Shown in pieces: positions 9,086-17,316 of a stretch of 64,000 nucleotides of DNA. Each line of letters starts with the position of its first letter. Position 1 is the first letter of the stretch. A program made the position numbers and the translations under genes. Origin of the DNA: Spirosoma radiotolerans. Lineage in GTDB: Bacteria > Bacteroidota > Bacteroidia > Cytophagales > Spirosomataceae. The stretch spans positions 4,092,001 to 4,156,000 of the forward strand of contig NZ_CP010429.1 of assembly GCF_000974425.1 (NCBI RefSeq), in the 5' to 3' direction. Below the pieces are notes generated by a model that was not told the origin of the DNA, searched no databases, and saw only the letters and a program-made list of their open reading frames with translations.

Positions 9086-9766
9086 ATGAAAATTCTCCTT
9101 ATTCAAAGTGACGCCAGTTACCTTGAGTTTCTATATCGAACCCTGGCCGAACGCCAGTATACACTCGAAATAGCTTCAGATGGATACACCGGACTTGCGA
9201 TGGGCCTTCATGCCCGTTTTGACCTGATTGTCCTTGACTCAGAGCTACCGCGAATGGATGGGCTGGATGTTATTCGGCGACTCAGGCAGGAGAATGACTC
9301 AACACCTGTGCTCCTGCTGTCTAATTCAAATGAATCGGCCGATAAAGCGAAAGGGCTCTATGCCGGAGCCGATGATTACATGGTGAGGCCCTGCGACTCC
9401 GATGAGCTGCTGGCCCGTATTTATGCACTCCACCGACGACGGACAGGTGGCTTTAATGCGCCTTCTATCCTGAGTATCGACAACCTCGAACTCAACGTTG
9501 CCGAAAAAGTAGCCTACCGCGCCAATCAACGCATCAAGCTGACAGCACGGGAATTTCAACTACTCGAATTTTTAATCAAAAATGCAGGTCGGGTGGTCAC
9601 GAAAGCGCAGATTCTTGAAAAAGTCTGGGACAACACACCCATTAGCAGTACCAACAAGGTAGAGGTGTATATCAACTTTTTACGAAAGAAAATTGACCGT
9701 GACTTCGACCATAAACTGATCCATACGGCTATGGGCGTAGGCTACTTACTACGGGCAGCAAACTGA
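9086..9766 (+). CDS. OmpR/PhoB-family response regulator with atypical receiver
   Basis: A 226-aa two-domain regulator: receiver (about 1-120) and winged-helix DNA-binding domain (about 128-224, with LTAREFQLLEFLIKNAGRVV and a C-terminal VGYLLRA). The phospho-acceptor is D51 in LIVLDSELPRMDG. Two usual receiver features are changed: the acidic pocket reads LIQSDAS, with one acid instead of a pair, and the conserved Lys of the KP motif is Arg (MVRPC). No histidine kinase is next to it. Its divergent placement beside czcCBA suggests it controls the efflux operon, as CzcR/CusR do elsewhere; this is inference. Confidence 0.9.
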   Translation: MKILLIQSDASYLEFLYRTLAERQYTLEIASDGYTGLAMGLHARFDLIVLDSELPRMDGLDVIRRLRQENDSTPVLLLSNSNESADKAKGLYAGADDYMVRPCDSDELLARIYALHRRRTGGFNAPSILSIDNLELNVAEKVAYRANQRIKLTAREFQLLEFLIKNAGRVVTKAQILEKVWDNTPISSTNKVEVYINFLRKKIDRDFDHKLIHTAMGVGYLLRAAN

Positions 9767-9877
9767 AGAAAAAGACAGTATATAGAAGTGCAGGATATAC
9801 CCTACATCCTACCGTCTCTATCCTTCATCATACACCTCTTCTAACCTCTTAGGCGGGTTTCGGGTTAGTATTGTATT

Positions 9878-10585
9878 ATGATTGCTGTTTGCCTACTTGC
9901 GGGTTCACTCCTGACCGCCCGGCTCGATTCTATAGCTCCGAAGGATACTAGTTTTTCGGTTAGCTCGACGATCCGGCCTGCTTTCAACCTCGACTTCCGG
10001 GATTCGTTTCTGGAACGCCAGCATGTAAACGTTTGGGGAATCAACGCGGGCATTACCTATGGTGTTAAACGCCATCAACTAACGCTGGGCTATTACTGGA
10101 TCGGTTATGCCACGTATCTGCGCTTGATTGACTGGCGACGGAATGCGGCCCAGCGCATCAATCTTAATTATTATACCCGCACTGATTTGTGGTTTATGAA
10201 CATTCAGTACTGGTGGAACATGACCAACAATCGGCACTGGATGATTAGCGTGCCTGTCGACATTGGCGGTGGTATTGCTTATGCCCTGCCGAGAGATCTG
10301 GCTAAGGACAATCCAATCGACCGAACGCATCGGAGTTTTTTCGCCCCTCTACAGATAGGCGCCTATGCCCAGTGGAAAGCTACCCGGTGGGTGGGCCTTT
10401 CGGCGCAGGTAGGGTATCGCATTTCCGTTTTTCAGACCGATATTGACCAGAATTTCAACGGAAGTTATTACAGCATTGGCGTCTCCATCTATCCAGCGCT
10501 TCCTGTCGACATCTGGCGATGGGTGCGGAAAGGAGATCGTATTTCGCCGATTCACCCACCTAAACCTCGTCCGTTGGACAAATAA
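9878..10585 (+). CDS. Predicted outer-membrane beta-barrel-like protein, unknown function
   Basis: A 235-aa protein with a short hydrophobic N-terminus (MIAVCLLAGSLLTA) that could be a signal peptide. The body has alternating aromatic beta-strand-like stretches such as HQLTLGYYWIGYATYLRL, LWFMNIQYWWNM and YYSIGVSIYPALPV. The pattern suits a small outer-membrane barrel, but I do not recognise the family. The C-terminus (HPPKPRPLDK) is not a barrel end, so the barrel may stop earlier. The stop overlaps the next start by one base (TAATG), so it is probably co-translated with the channel gene. Confidence 0.7.
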   Translation: MIAVCLLAGSLLTARLDSIAPKDTSFSVSSTIRPAFNLDFRDSFLERQHVNVWGINAGITYGVKRHQLTLGYYWIGYATYLRLIDWRRNAAQRINLNYYTRTDLWFMNIQYWWNMTNNRHWMISVPVDIGGGIAYALPRDLAKDNPIDRTHRSFFAPLQIGAYAQWKATRWVGLSAQVGYRISVFQTDIDQNFNGSYYSIGVSIYPALPVDIWRWVRKGDRISPIHPPKPRPLDK

Positions 10586-11316
10586 TGAAGTCGACTGGTC
10601 CGCCAAAGCTAACCCTGCATCAACTCATCATGCTGGTCTTGTCGGTGTATGTTGTCATTGCGCTGCTGATTCGGGAATTGGTGCCCATGTACGAGCAAAA
10701 CAGGCAATTACTCGACCAGATCGACACCGGCATTTGTCTTTACTTTTTATATGATTTCTTTTTAAGACTTTATCAGGCCGACGATAAATGGAAATTTCTG
10801 CAGTGGGGCTGGATTGATTTACTGGCCAGTATTCCCGCCCTTGACTGGTTCAGGCTGGGGCAGTTGGTGCGGGTCGTTCGCATCCTGCGCATGGTGCGGT
10901 CGTTCCGGTCTATCCGCGACTTTCTTCATTACCTTTTCCGCGACAGAGCCAACGGGACGCTGGCCGTCGTTTTGCTCAGTTCCGTTCTGCTAATGATTTT
11001 TGGTGCCATCGCCATTCTCTACGCCGAACGCGTGCCGGATGCCAACATCAAAACCCCGTCGGATGCGCTTTGGTGGGCGTTCGTAACCATTACAACCGTT
11101 GGGTATGGCGACCGCTTTCCGGTTACAACTTTTGGTCGCCTGATTGCAGCTGTCCTGATGATTGCCGGTGTGGGGCTTTTTGGCACCTTTACCGGCTATG
11201 TAGCCAATTTTTTCGTTGAGGACGATCAGGAACAGACCGAAAACGAAATACAAACCCTGATTGGCGAAGTCCGGCAGCTCCGGCAGAAAATTGAGGAGCT
11301 GGAGAAGAGGCTGTAA
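10585..11316 (+). CDS. Voltage-gated-type potassium channel / ion transport protein
   Basis: A 243-aa six-helix ion channel subunit. The N-terminal helices include LIMLVLSVYVVIALLI, and an Arg-rich segment RLGQLVRVVRILRMVRSFRS (about residues 90-110) looks like an S4 voltage sensor. The pore carries the K+ selectivity filter TVGYGD at residues 171-176, followed by the last helix. Residues 212-243 form an acidic and basic coiled coil (QTLIGEVRQLRQKIEELEKRL), probably for tetramer assembly. It starts on the last base of the preceding stop and is convergent with the deacetylase gene 13 bases away. Confidence 0.92.
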   Translation: MKSTGPPKLTLHQLIMLVLSVYVVIALLIRELVPMYEQNRQLLDQIDTGICLYFLYDFFLRLYQADDKWKFLQWGWIDLLASIPALDWFRLGQLVRVVRILRMVRSFRSIRDFLHYLFRDRANGTLAVVLLSSVLLMIFGAIAILYAERVPDANIKTPSDALWWAFVTITTVGYGDRFPVTTFGRLIAAVLMIAGVGLFGTFTGYVANFFVEDDQEQTENEIQTLIGEVRQLRQKIEELEKRL

Positions 11317-11329
11317 TGCCAACAACAGC

Positions 11330-12286
11330 TCATTTCTCGCTGGCTACGCTTTCGGGAAGATCATAGAGCAGCCACGTTTTGTTACGAATAAACGAAGACT
11401 TGTTCCTGATCAATGTGATAAAATCAGCGATCCCTACTGGTTCGTTTCCATTGGCATGAATCAGCACCAGACTTCCTTGTCTGGGCTGTTGATTTTTAGC
11501 CAGCCACGCATCACTGCCAATGGGTAACAGGCCAAACGCTAAGATCCGGTCAAAAACACCTTTGTCGGAAACCAGACCCGGAAACCTGAAGAAAATGGAT
11601 GGTTTCAGCCCGTTTCGTAACATAGCCTGTTCATTCAGCAAAACCTCATCACTGATATTGGTAGACGCTTCAAGCATGAAGTTGATCGCCAGCGGTAACT
11701 GTGGGTTGTAGCGGTGATGAAACGAGTGGTTGACCCACGTAATGGCCAAATCGCCCCGACTGACCAGGTCTTTCAAGTAAGCCAGATCCTGGGCATGGTT
11801 CTCCATCCAAAGGCCTGTGATGGTAATCGTTACGGGAATGGGTTTCTCTTCCGGCTCGAACGCACGGATCAACTGCTCGAATACCGACCGCGTCAGGGGT
11901 TTGGTCGACGGACACAGGTCTATTGTCAGGCTGAAACCCCGTTCGGTCGTGTCGGTTCGCTCAATACCAGCATCCTGTAAATGAGTGTCCCGTTGCTGCT
12001 CCAGGCGTAATGCCCGGCCGTAAGGAGTTTCGATCACAGTTTGTAGGGTGGCGGGCCAGGCTAGAGCCTTTACCTGATTCTCGGGCAAGTTGACCAGGGC
12101 AGTTTCAAGGGTTTTCGGATTCAGTGTCAGGTAGTGAGTTTGACCGTCCTGACGCCACTGGCGCAGCACGACCTGACGGGGTGGCTGGTTAGTAATGCCA
12201 AAAAATACCCGATAAGCGGTTAGTTGGGCGAATGCAGTTGCATTGGCCCAGCTAACCAGCATCAATAAAAGTAAAAGGCGGGGCAC
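11330..12286 (-). CDS. Polysaccharide deacetylase-family protein, exported
   Basis: A 318-aa protein with an N-terminal signal peptide (LLLLLMLVSWANATAFAQ) and a NodB-like fold from about residue 110. The metal-binding motif 2 is clear (NHSFHH, H-S-x-x-H type). Motif 1 is changed: GFSLTIDLCPS has a single Asp instead of TFDD, and motif 3 appears as FFRFPG. This fits a divergent carbohydrate deacetylase or a relative with another substrate. The gene follows the GNAT gene by 7 bases, so the two are likely co-transcribed. Confidence 0.8.
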   Translation of the reverse strand: MPRLLLLLMLVSWANATAFAQLTAYRVFFGITNQPPRQVVLRQWRQDGQTHYLTLNPKTLETALVNLPENQVKALAWPATLQTVIETPYGRALRLEQQRDTHLQDAGIERTDTTERGFSLTIDLCPSTKPLTRSVFEQLIRAFEPEEKPIPVTITITGLWMENHAQDLAYLKDLVSRGDLAITWVNHSFHHRYNPQLPLAINFMLEASTNISDEVLLNEQAMLRNGLKPSIFFRFPGLVSDKGVFDRILAFGLLPIGSDAWLAKNQQPRQGSLVLIHANGNEPVGIADFITLIRNKSSFIRNKTWLLYDLPESVASEK

Positions 12287-12293
12287 GTGCGTA

Positions 12294-12599
12294 TCAAAAA
12301 TCGTTGACCGAATAAGCTGTTGACACCAATCGATTCCAGTCGGGATGGCGTTTCAGGAAAACACTCACAAACGGACAAAGGGGCACGATTTTCTGGTCGT
12401 GCTGCTCAATGTACTGCAAGACGCCTTCCACTAGCTTAGAGCCAACGCCATGCCCTTCCAGGCTGGGATCGACCTCTGTATGCGTCAGCGCGAGGGTTTC
12501 ATCATCGACCTGCTGGTATTCCACAATGGAGAGTTTCCCATCTGTTTCTAACTCGAAGCGATGGTGATGGGTATTATTTTTGATGGAGGTTTCGTTCAT
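12294..12599 (-). CDS. Small GNAT-family N-acetyltransferase (NATD1/YjdJ-like)
   Basis: A 101-aa single-domain acetyltransferase of the compact GNAT type. Visible are the strand/turn region TLALTHTEVDPSLEGHGVGS with the acetyl-CoA-binding pattern (GHGVGSKLV), and the C-terminal motif PLCPFVSVFLKRHPDW, typical of this subfamily. I chose the ATG at 12599 (MNETSIKNNTHHHRF). A longer frame to 12887 would run antisense through the start of the WYL gene and has no family features. The protein target is unknown. It shares a 96-base divergent region with the WYL regulator. Confidence 0.9.
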   Translation of the reverse strand: MNETSIKNNTHHHRFELETDGKLSIVEYQQVDDETLALTHTEVDPSLEGHGVGSKLVEGVLQYIEQHDQKIVPLCPFVSVFLKRHPDWNRLVSTAYSVNDF

Positions 12600-12695
12600 G
12601 TCTGTCAAACGTTTATCCCTTCTTCTACACAAAAAAATGCCTGCTTGTTCACGCGAAGGAGTGTAAATTGCAACCGATTCCCTTCTCTTCCTGCT

Positions 12696-13664
12696 ATGAA
12701 CCGTCTTGACCGCCTGACCGCCATCCTGATTCATCTGCAAACCAAGCGCGTTGTCCGGGCTCAGGAATTGGCTAACCGCTTTGGCATTAGCCTGCGAACC
12801 GTTTATCGCGACGTTCGCTCCCTGGAAGAAGCGGGTGTCCCGATTGGTGCCGAAGCAGGTGTCGGGTATTTTCTGACCGATTACCACCTGCCTCCCGTGA
12901 TGTTTACAACGGCCGAAGCCAGCGCCCTGCTGATGGGGGGCAAGTTAGTGGAAAAGTGGGCCGACCAATCCGTAAAAACAAAGTTTGAATCCGCTCTTTT
13001 CAAGATAAAATCGGTTCTTAAACGCACGGACCAGGAACATCTGGACGACCTCGACGCCCACATCAATGTGGCCAAGCCGCCTACTCAGGTGCCTTACTCA
13101 GATGAGTTGCTCACCGATATCCAACAGGCCATTGCCGGGCATCAGGTGCTAACGCTCCAGTATCATTCGCAATACAACGATGCCGAAACCCAGCGCGACG
13201 TTGAGCCTGTAGGCCTTTATCATTACAATATGGGCTGGCACCTGATTGCGTTCTGCCGAACACGCCAGGACTACCGCGATTTCCGCGTCGACCGCATTCG
13301 TCAGCTCACCAATTCAGGTGAGTACTATTCACGACGTAATCGGCTAACGCTTCAGGAATACCTGGATCGAATGGGTACGACCGACATGCCTACGGTGGCC
13401 GTAACTGTGTTGTTTCGCAAAGCCGTTACCCGATTTTTACAGCAGGAGAAACACACGTTTGGCTATCAGCGTCAAGACGACCTGGGCGATTATGTTCGGA
13501 TACATTTCCAGACACCTTATGTAGAAGGATTAGCCAGATGGCTGCTTATGTACGGCCAGTCAGCAACGATTGAACAACCCGACATGCTTCGAAATCGAAT
13601 CCTCACCTTAGCAGAAGAAATACAGGCCCACTACAGCGAACAGACCGCCGTGCACATGCCATAG
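12696..13664 (+). CDS. WYL-domain transcriptional regulator (DeoR-type HTH)
   Basis: A 322-aa cytoplasmic regulator. The N-terminal winged helix spans roughly residues 1-60, with the recognition region LANRFGISLRTVYRDVRSLE. The WYL domain follows (about 140-225, with VLTLQYHSQYND and DFRVDRIRQL), then a C-terminal WCX extension. The ATG at 12696 (MNRLDRLTAILIHLQ) fits the family start; upstream in-frame codons overlap the divergent GNAT gene. WYL regulators bind nucleotide or nucleic-acid ligands and often act on stress genes. A natural target is its own divergent promoter, but that is inference. Confidence 0.93.
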   Translation: MNRLDRLTAILIHLQTKRVVRAQELANRFGISLRTVYRDVRSLEEAGVPIGAEAGVGYFLTDYHLPPVMFTTAEASALLMGGKLVEKWADQSVKTKFESALFKIKSVLKRTDQEHLDDLDAHINVAKPPTQVPYSDELLTDIQQAIAGHQVLTLQYHSQYNDAETQRDVEPVGLYHYNMGWHLIAFCRTRQDYRDFRVDRIRQLTNSGEYYSRRNRLTLQEYLDRMGTTDMPTVAVTVLFRKAVTRFLQQEKHTFGYQRQDDLGDYVRIHFQTPYVEGLARWLLMYGQSATIEQPDMLRNRILTLAEEIQAHYSEQTAVHMP

Positions 13665-14198
13665 CCCAACCCGTCTACCCTTACTTGCCTTACGTTCAAC
13701 AGCCACTAATCCCTGTTACCCGTTACTCACGCCCCCCCTGATCTGTTCTGTTTGTTTAAAACTAATCAGGCGACAGGTTGAACGCTTTTCCGGCTTAGTC
13801 AAGGGGCAATAGGGCGGTAAATTCGCGAATTAACGATGATATTTAGCGAACAGATGTTACCTTTGGCATGTAAATTCTACCACATGAACCGACCTCTAAG
13901 GCTAATAAAGCAGCTATTGTAAGGTAAAATAAGCAGAAAGTACTATTTGTGCGTCTCTAATTAATCAGCTAGAATTAGCTTAGATTTGATTCCATACGTC
14001 CTTTTGTTTCTCTGTGGCCTTTTGTACTAATTACTATGGTGGTGGCCCGGTGTTGGTACAGACCTTTGGCAAATTCACAGAATTTAAATGTATAGCTTTA
14101 TCTAAAAATAAGAACCGTTTAGTTAATCCTTTTACTTGGCTTTGCATCCAAGTAATTCACGCATCGCACGTATAGCAGTAGAACTGCCTAAAGAATTC
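13665..14198. other. 534-bp intergenic region before the lone receiver gene
   Basis: No credible gene is seen. TACCTTTG at 13858-13865 matches the TAnnTTTG -7 consensus, with ATATTTAG roughly where a -33 element would lie. It is more than 300 bases from the receiver start at 14199, which would give a long leader. An upstream ATG at 14136 in the receiver frame lacks homology to its paralog at 48602-49048 and is not used. Confidence 0.4.
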
Positions 14199-14639
14199 AT
14201 GTCTCAGCAATTCCCCATTTTATTAGTAGACGACGACCCATTGATTGCGGAGGTTTTACAGAGAGCTTCGGTAAGCAGCTTTCCGGAAGCTTCTTTTATT
14301 CACGTGAGTAGCTTTGAGGAGGCCAAAACGTATATTGAAGAGCTGGAAGGTAAAGGCCCGAAAATAGTCTTGCTGGATATTGATTTACAGGATAAAGTTG
14401 ATGGGCTGGATTTTCTGGCGTTGGTAAGAGCGCATCCCAAAGGGCGCGTATTGCCCGTGGTTATGCTCTCAGCCAGTAAGACGCCCAGTCTGGTTGAACG
14501 GGCTTATTCATTTGGAGCCTCATCGTTTACACTCAAGCCGTTTAGCTATACCGACTGGAAAACCTATTTAAGCAATCTTAAAAAGTACTGGTATGAAACG
14601 GTTACCTTACTGGATGTCAGACATTACAAAGAAGGGTAA
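14199..14639 (+). CDS. Single-domain response regulator (CheY-like receiver)
   Basis: A 146-aa stand-alone receiver. It begins FPILLVDDDP with the acidic pocket, has the phospho-acceptor Asp in VLLDIDLQDKVDGLDFL, a Ser at the Thr switch (VVMLSAS), and Lys in FTLKPF. The tail ends YWYETVTLLDVRHYKEG and has no output domain. It is closely related (about 60% identical by eye) to the product at 48602-49048, and the matching N-termini decide the start at 14199. No kinase is adjacent. It likely works by phosphotransfer or protein contact. Confidence 0.92.
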   Translation: MSQQFPILLVDDDPLIAEVLQRASVSSFPEASFIHVSSFEEAKTYIEELEGKGPKIVLLDIDLQDKVDGLDFLALVRAHPKGRVLPVVMLSASKTPSLVERAYSFGASSFTLKPFSYTDWKTYLSNLKKYWYETVTLLDVRHYKEG

Positions 14640-14705
14640 GCAAGTAGTAGCATCTAAAAGCAGCTTAAATTACTCATCAACAGACAATCAACGCATTGCA
14701 TGTCT

Positions 14706-14740
14706 ACGCCGGGTCTCTATCGAAGCCCGGCGTTTTGTTT
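14706..14740 (+). terminator. Intrinsic terminator after the receiver gene
   Basis: Stem ACGCCGGG (14706-14713) pairs with CCCGGCGT (14726-14733) and runs into TTTTGTTT. This is a standard hairpin plus U-tract, about 65 bases after the stop. Confidence 0.8.
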
Positions 14741-14793
14741 GTTCATTCAACGAGTTAATAAATAATTTTACGAATCTGCTTCATATAATATTG

Positions 14794-14801
14794 TATCTTT
14801 G
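14794..14801 (+). promoter_or_regulatory. Candidate -7 element (TATCTTTG) for the GMC oxidoreductase operon
   Basis: TATCTTTG matches TAnnTTTG exactly, 91 bases before the ATG at 14892. A weak TTTA lies at 14767-14770, further than the usual spacing. The context (after a terminator and before an operon) supports a promoter. Confidence 0.5.
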
Positions 14802-14891
14802 ATAACCGAATAATTAAACTATTCTGGGGAATTACTCTCTTTTGTTCAGAAGCGAAAGCTCCTGAAATCCCGATTACTACTTACCTTACTT

Positions 14892-15431
14892 ATGCAAAGA
14901 CGTTCTGTATTAAAGAACTTAGCCATGACCATTGGTGGGCTGGTCAGTTTACCCGCCTGGGCCTCTGGCTGGACACCCGATTCGCTGGGAGCTATTTCTA
15001 CTTTATCCGTCGATAACGAAGCGCTTCTGGCCGACATTGTGGAAACTTTCATTCCCGAAACAGCTACTCCCGGCGCCAAATCGCTTAATGTACACAAATT
15101 CGCCATGCGGATGATTAACGATTGCTATGGCGAAGCGGCTCAGACAACGCTTCAGCAGGGACTTGCGCTGGTCGATTCCACAGCGCAGCAAACGTATAAC
15201 AAGCCCTTCTCAAATGGCGATGCTGCGCAACGCATGGATGTGCTGACTAAAGTAAGTGCATCTACAGACCCAACGGGTAAAGCCTTTGTCGACATGGTCA
15301 AAAAATTGACTATTCAGGGCTATATGAATTCCGAATATTACCTAGTTAATGTCGAGAAGTTCAACATGGCACCCGGTTTCTATCACGGCTGCGTCCCTGT
15401 TTCCAAGCTGGCTGTCAACGGCAGTAAGTAG
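14892..15431 (+). CDS. Gluconate 2-dehydrogenase subunit 3 family protein (Tat-exported)
   Basis: A 179-aa partner subunit of a membrane-associated GMC dehydrogenase. The N-terminus has a twin-arginine-like signal (MQRRSVLKNLAMTIGGLV) ending near PAWASG, so it should cross folded or with its partner. The subunit-3 pattern is visible in ALLADIVETFIPETATPGAK and in the C-terminal MNSEYYLVNVEKFNMAPGF. The gene lies 42 bases before the GMC oxidoreductase, the usual pairing. It is thought to help maturation, export or electron transfer of the large subunit. Confidence 0.9.
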   Translation: MQRRSVLKNLAMTIGGLVSLPAWASGWTPDSLGAISTLSVDNEALLADIVETFIPETATPGAKSLNVHKFAMRMINDCYGEAAQTTLQQGLALVDSTAQQTYNKPFSNGDAAQRMDVLTKVSASTDPTGKAFVDMVKKLTIQGYMNSEYYLVNVEKFNMAPGFYHGCVPVSKLAVNGSK

Positions 15432-15473
15432 TGTAGTTATTCGTTTTTTACGTACCCTTATTCACGTTATCGC

Positions 15474-17192
15474 ATGTCTTTTTTAAACATAGATTCGGTT
15501 AAAGACCGCACCTTCGACGCCATTGTGGTTGGTTCGGGAATTAGTGGCGGCTGGGCAGCCAAAGAATTGACCGGCAAAGGATTACGCACGCTCGTTCTGG
15601 AGCGTGGCCGGGATGTCAAACATATTACCGATTATCCTACCACCATGATGCAGCCCTGGGAGTTTGCGCACCTGGGCCAGTTGTCAAAAGAATATATTGA
15701 TGCCAATCCGGTTGCCAGCCGGTGCTACGCCAACAGAGAGGACGCCACGCATTTTTTCGTTAAAGATGCCGAGCATCCCTACGTGCAGGAGAAACCCTTC
15801 GACTGGATTCGGGGCTATCATGTCGGGGGTAAATCGCTGATGTGGGCGCGGGGAACGCAACGCTGGTCGGACTATGACTTTGACGGTCCCGCCCGCGACG
15901 GGTTTGCCGTAGACTGGCCCATTCGCTACGCCGACATTGCTCCGTGGTACAGTTACGTAGAAAAATTTGCGGGTATATCGGGGAACAAAGATGGGCTGGC
16001 GGCCTTGCCCGATGGCGAATTTCTGCCTCCACACGAGCAATCCTGCGTAGAAAAACACTTCACCGACCAGATGGCGAAACGGTATAACGGCACCCGGCCG
16101 GTGATCATTGGCCGTTGCGCCCACCTGACCAAACCGCAACCTATTCACTATCAGCAGGGCCGTGCTCAATGTCAGAATCGGTCATTATGCCAGCGGGGCT
16201 GTCCATACGGCGGTTATTTCAGCAGCAATTCGTCTACCCTACCCTGGGCCGCGAAAACAGGCAAAATGACCCTGCGCCCCGATTCGGTCGTGCATTCGAT
16301 TATTTACGACGAGAAGCTGGGCAAGGCATCGGGCGTTCGCGTGGTTGATGCGCATACGAAGGAGATGACCGAGTATTATGCCAAGATTATCTTCCTGAAC
16401 GCGGCCTGCCTGAACACTAATCTGGTTCTGCTGAACTCTAAATCCAGCCGTTTTCCGAACGGCTTGGGAAATGATAATGGACTGCTGGGTAAATATGTAG
16501 CCTTCCATAACTTCCGTACCACCATATCGGCTGAGCACGAAGGCTTCCAGGATACAACAACCGAGGGTATTCGTCCCAACGGTAGCTACATTCCCCGCTT
16601 CCGCAACGTGTTCAAGCAGGAAACCGACTTCCTGCGTGGCTACGCAGCAGGTTTCGGCTCCAGCCGCGCTACCAGCGTCGATACGTCTGCCATGGGTGAA
16701 GACCTGAAAGCAAGTCTGATGCAACCTAAATATGGTAACTGGCGGGTGAGCTCCCACATGATGGGCGAGACCATTCCAAAAGAAACGAACTACGTTGCGC
16801 TCGACTCCGCCCTGACCGATGCCTGGGGGATTCCACAACTGAAAATCTCGGTTGGGTACGATGACAATGACGAGAAGATGATTGCCGACTTTCATGAGCA
16901 AATGACGGAAATGCTGACGGTGGCTGGCTTCACAAACATCCGGACACATGACAAGCCAGATAAAGCACCGGGCCTCGACATCCACGAAATGGGTGGTGTT
17001 CGCATGGGGAAAGATCCTAAAACATCCATGCTGAACAAGTGGAACCAACTTCACACCTGCAAAAACGTGTTCGTGACGGATGGAGCCTGCATGACCTCAA
17101 CCAGTACCCAAAATCCATCGCTCACCTTCATGGCCATCACCGCACGCGCGGCCGACCACGCTGTGAAAGAAATGAAGAAGGGACTTTTGTAA
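15474..17192 (+). CDS. GMC-family FAD oxidoreductase
   Basis: A 572-aa FAD-dependent alcohol or sugar dehydrogenase large subunit. The dinucleotide-binding motif FDAIVVGSGISGGWAAKEL starts at about residue 14 and the FAD loop ends in LVLERG. The C-terminal catalytic region has the conserved His in HEMGGVRMG and the Asn in TSTQNPSLTFMA. Cys residues at CQNRSLCQRGCPYGGYF match the cysteine-rich insert seen in Bacteroidota members. It has no signal of its own and probably leaves the cytoplasm with the Tat-signal partner just upstream. The substrate (aldose, sugar acid or polyol) cannot be told from sequence. Confidence 0.94.
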   Translation: MSFLNIDSVKDRTFDAIVVGSGISGGWAAKELTGKGLRTLVLERGRDVKHITDYPTTMMQPWEFAHLGQLSKEYIDANPVASRCYANREDATHFFVKDAEHPYVQEKPFDWIRGYHVGGKSLMWARGTQRWSDYDFDGPARDGFAVDWPIRYADIAPWYSYVEKFAGISGNKDGLAALPDGEFLPPHEQSCVEKHFTDQMAKRYNGTRPVIIGRCAHLTKPQPIHYQQGRAQCQNRSLCQRGCPYGGYFSSNSSTLPWAAKTGKMTLRPDSVVHSIIYDEKLGKASGVRVVDAHTKEMTEYYAKIIFLNAACLNTNLVLLNSKSSRFPNGLGNDNGLLGKYVAFHNFRTTISAEHEGFQDTTTEGIRPNGSYIPRFRNVFKQETDFLRGYAAGFGSSRATSVDTSAMGEDLKASLMQPKYGNWRVSSHMMGETIPKETNYVALDSALTDAWGIPQLKISVGYDDNDEKMIADFHEQMTEMLTVAGFTNIRTHDKPDKAPGLDIHEMGGVRMGKDPKTSMLNKWNQLHTCKNVFVTDGACMTSTSTQNPSLTFMAITARAADHAVKEMKKGLL

Positions 17193-17206
17193 ATAATTCA
17201 GTTTAC

Positions 17207-17275
17207 GGTTTGCAGTTTACGGTTGGCTGGCGCGTCAGCAACACTCGTGCGCCAGCCAACCGTAAACTACAAACC
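17207..17275. repeat. 27-bp inverted repeat, accgtaaac family
   Basis: Arms 17207-17233 and 17249-17275 are reverse complements with one mismatch (26/27). The arms contain GTTTACGGTT / AACCGTAAAC, a motif that recurs near 22.6, 61.5 and 62.9 kb. It lies between the GMC and GH20 genes and could also act as a terminator. Confidence 0.8.
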
Positions 17276-17316
17276 ATATACCTTCTTCCCTTGCCTTTAC
17301 CTCCTGTTCCAGAAAA

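Noticed and set aside
12600..12887. N-terminal extension of the GNAT gene
   Set aside because: It runs antisense into the WYL gene and the core domain starts at 12599.
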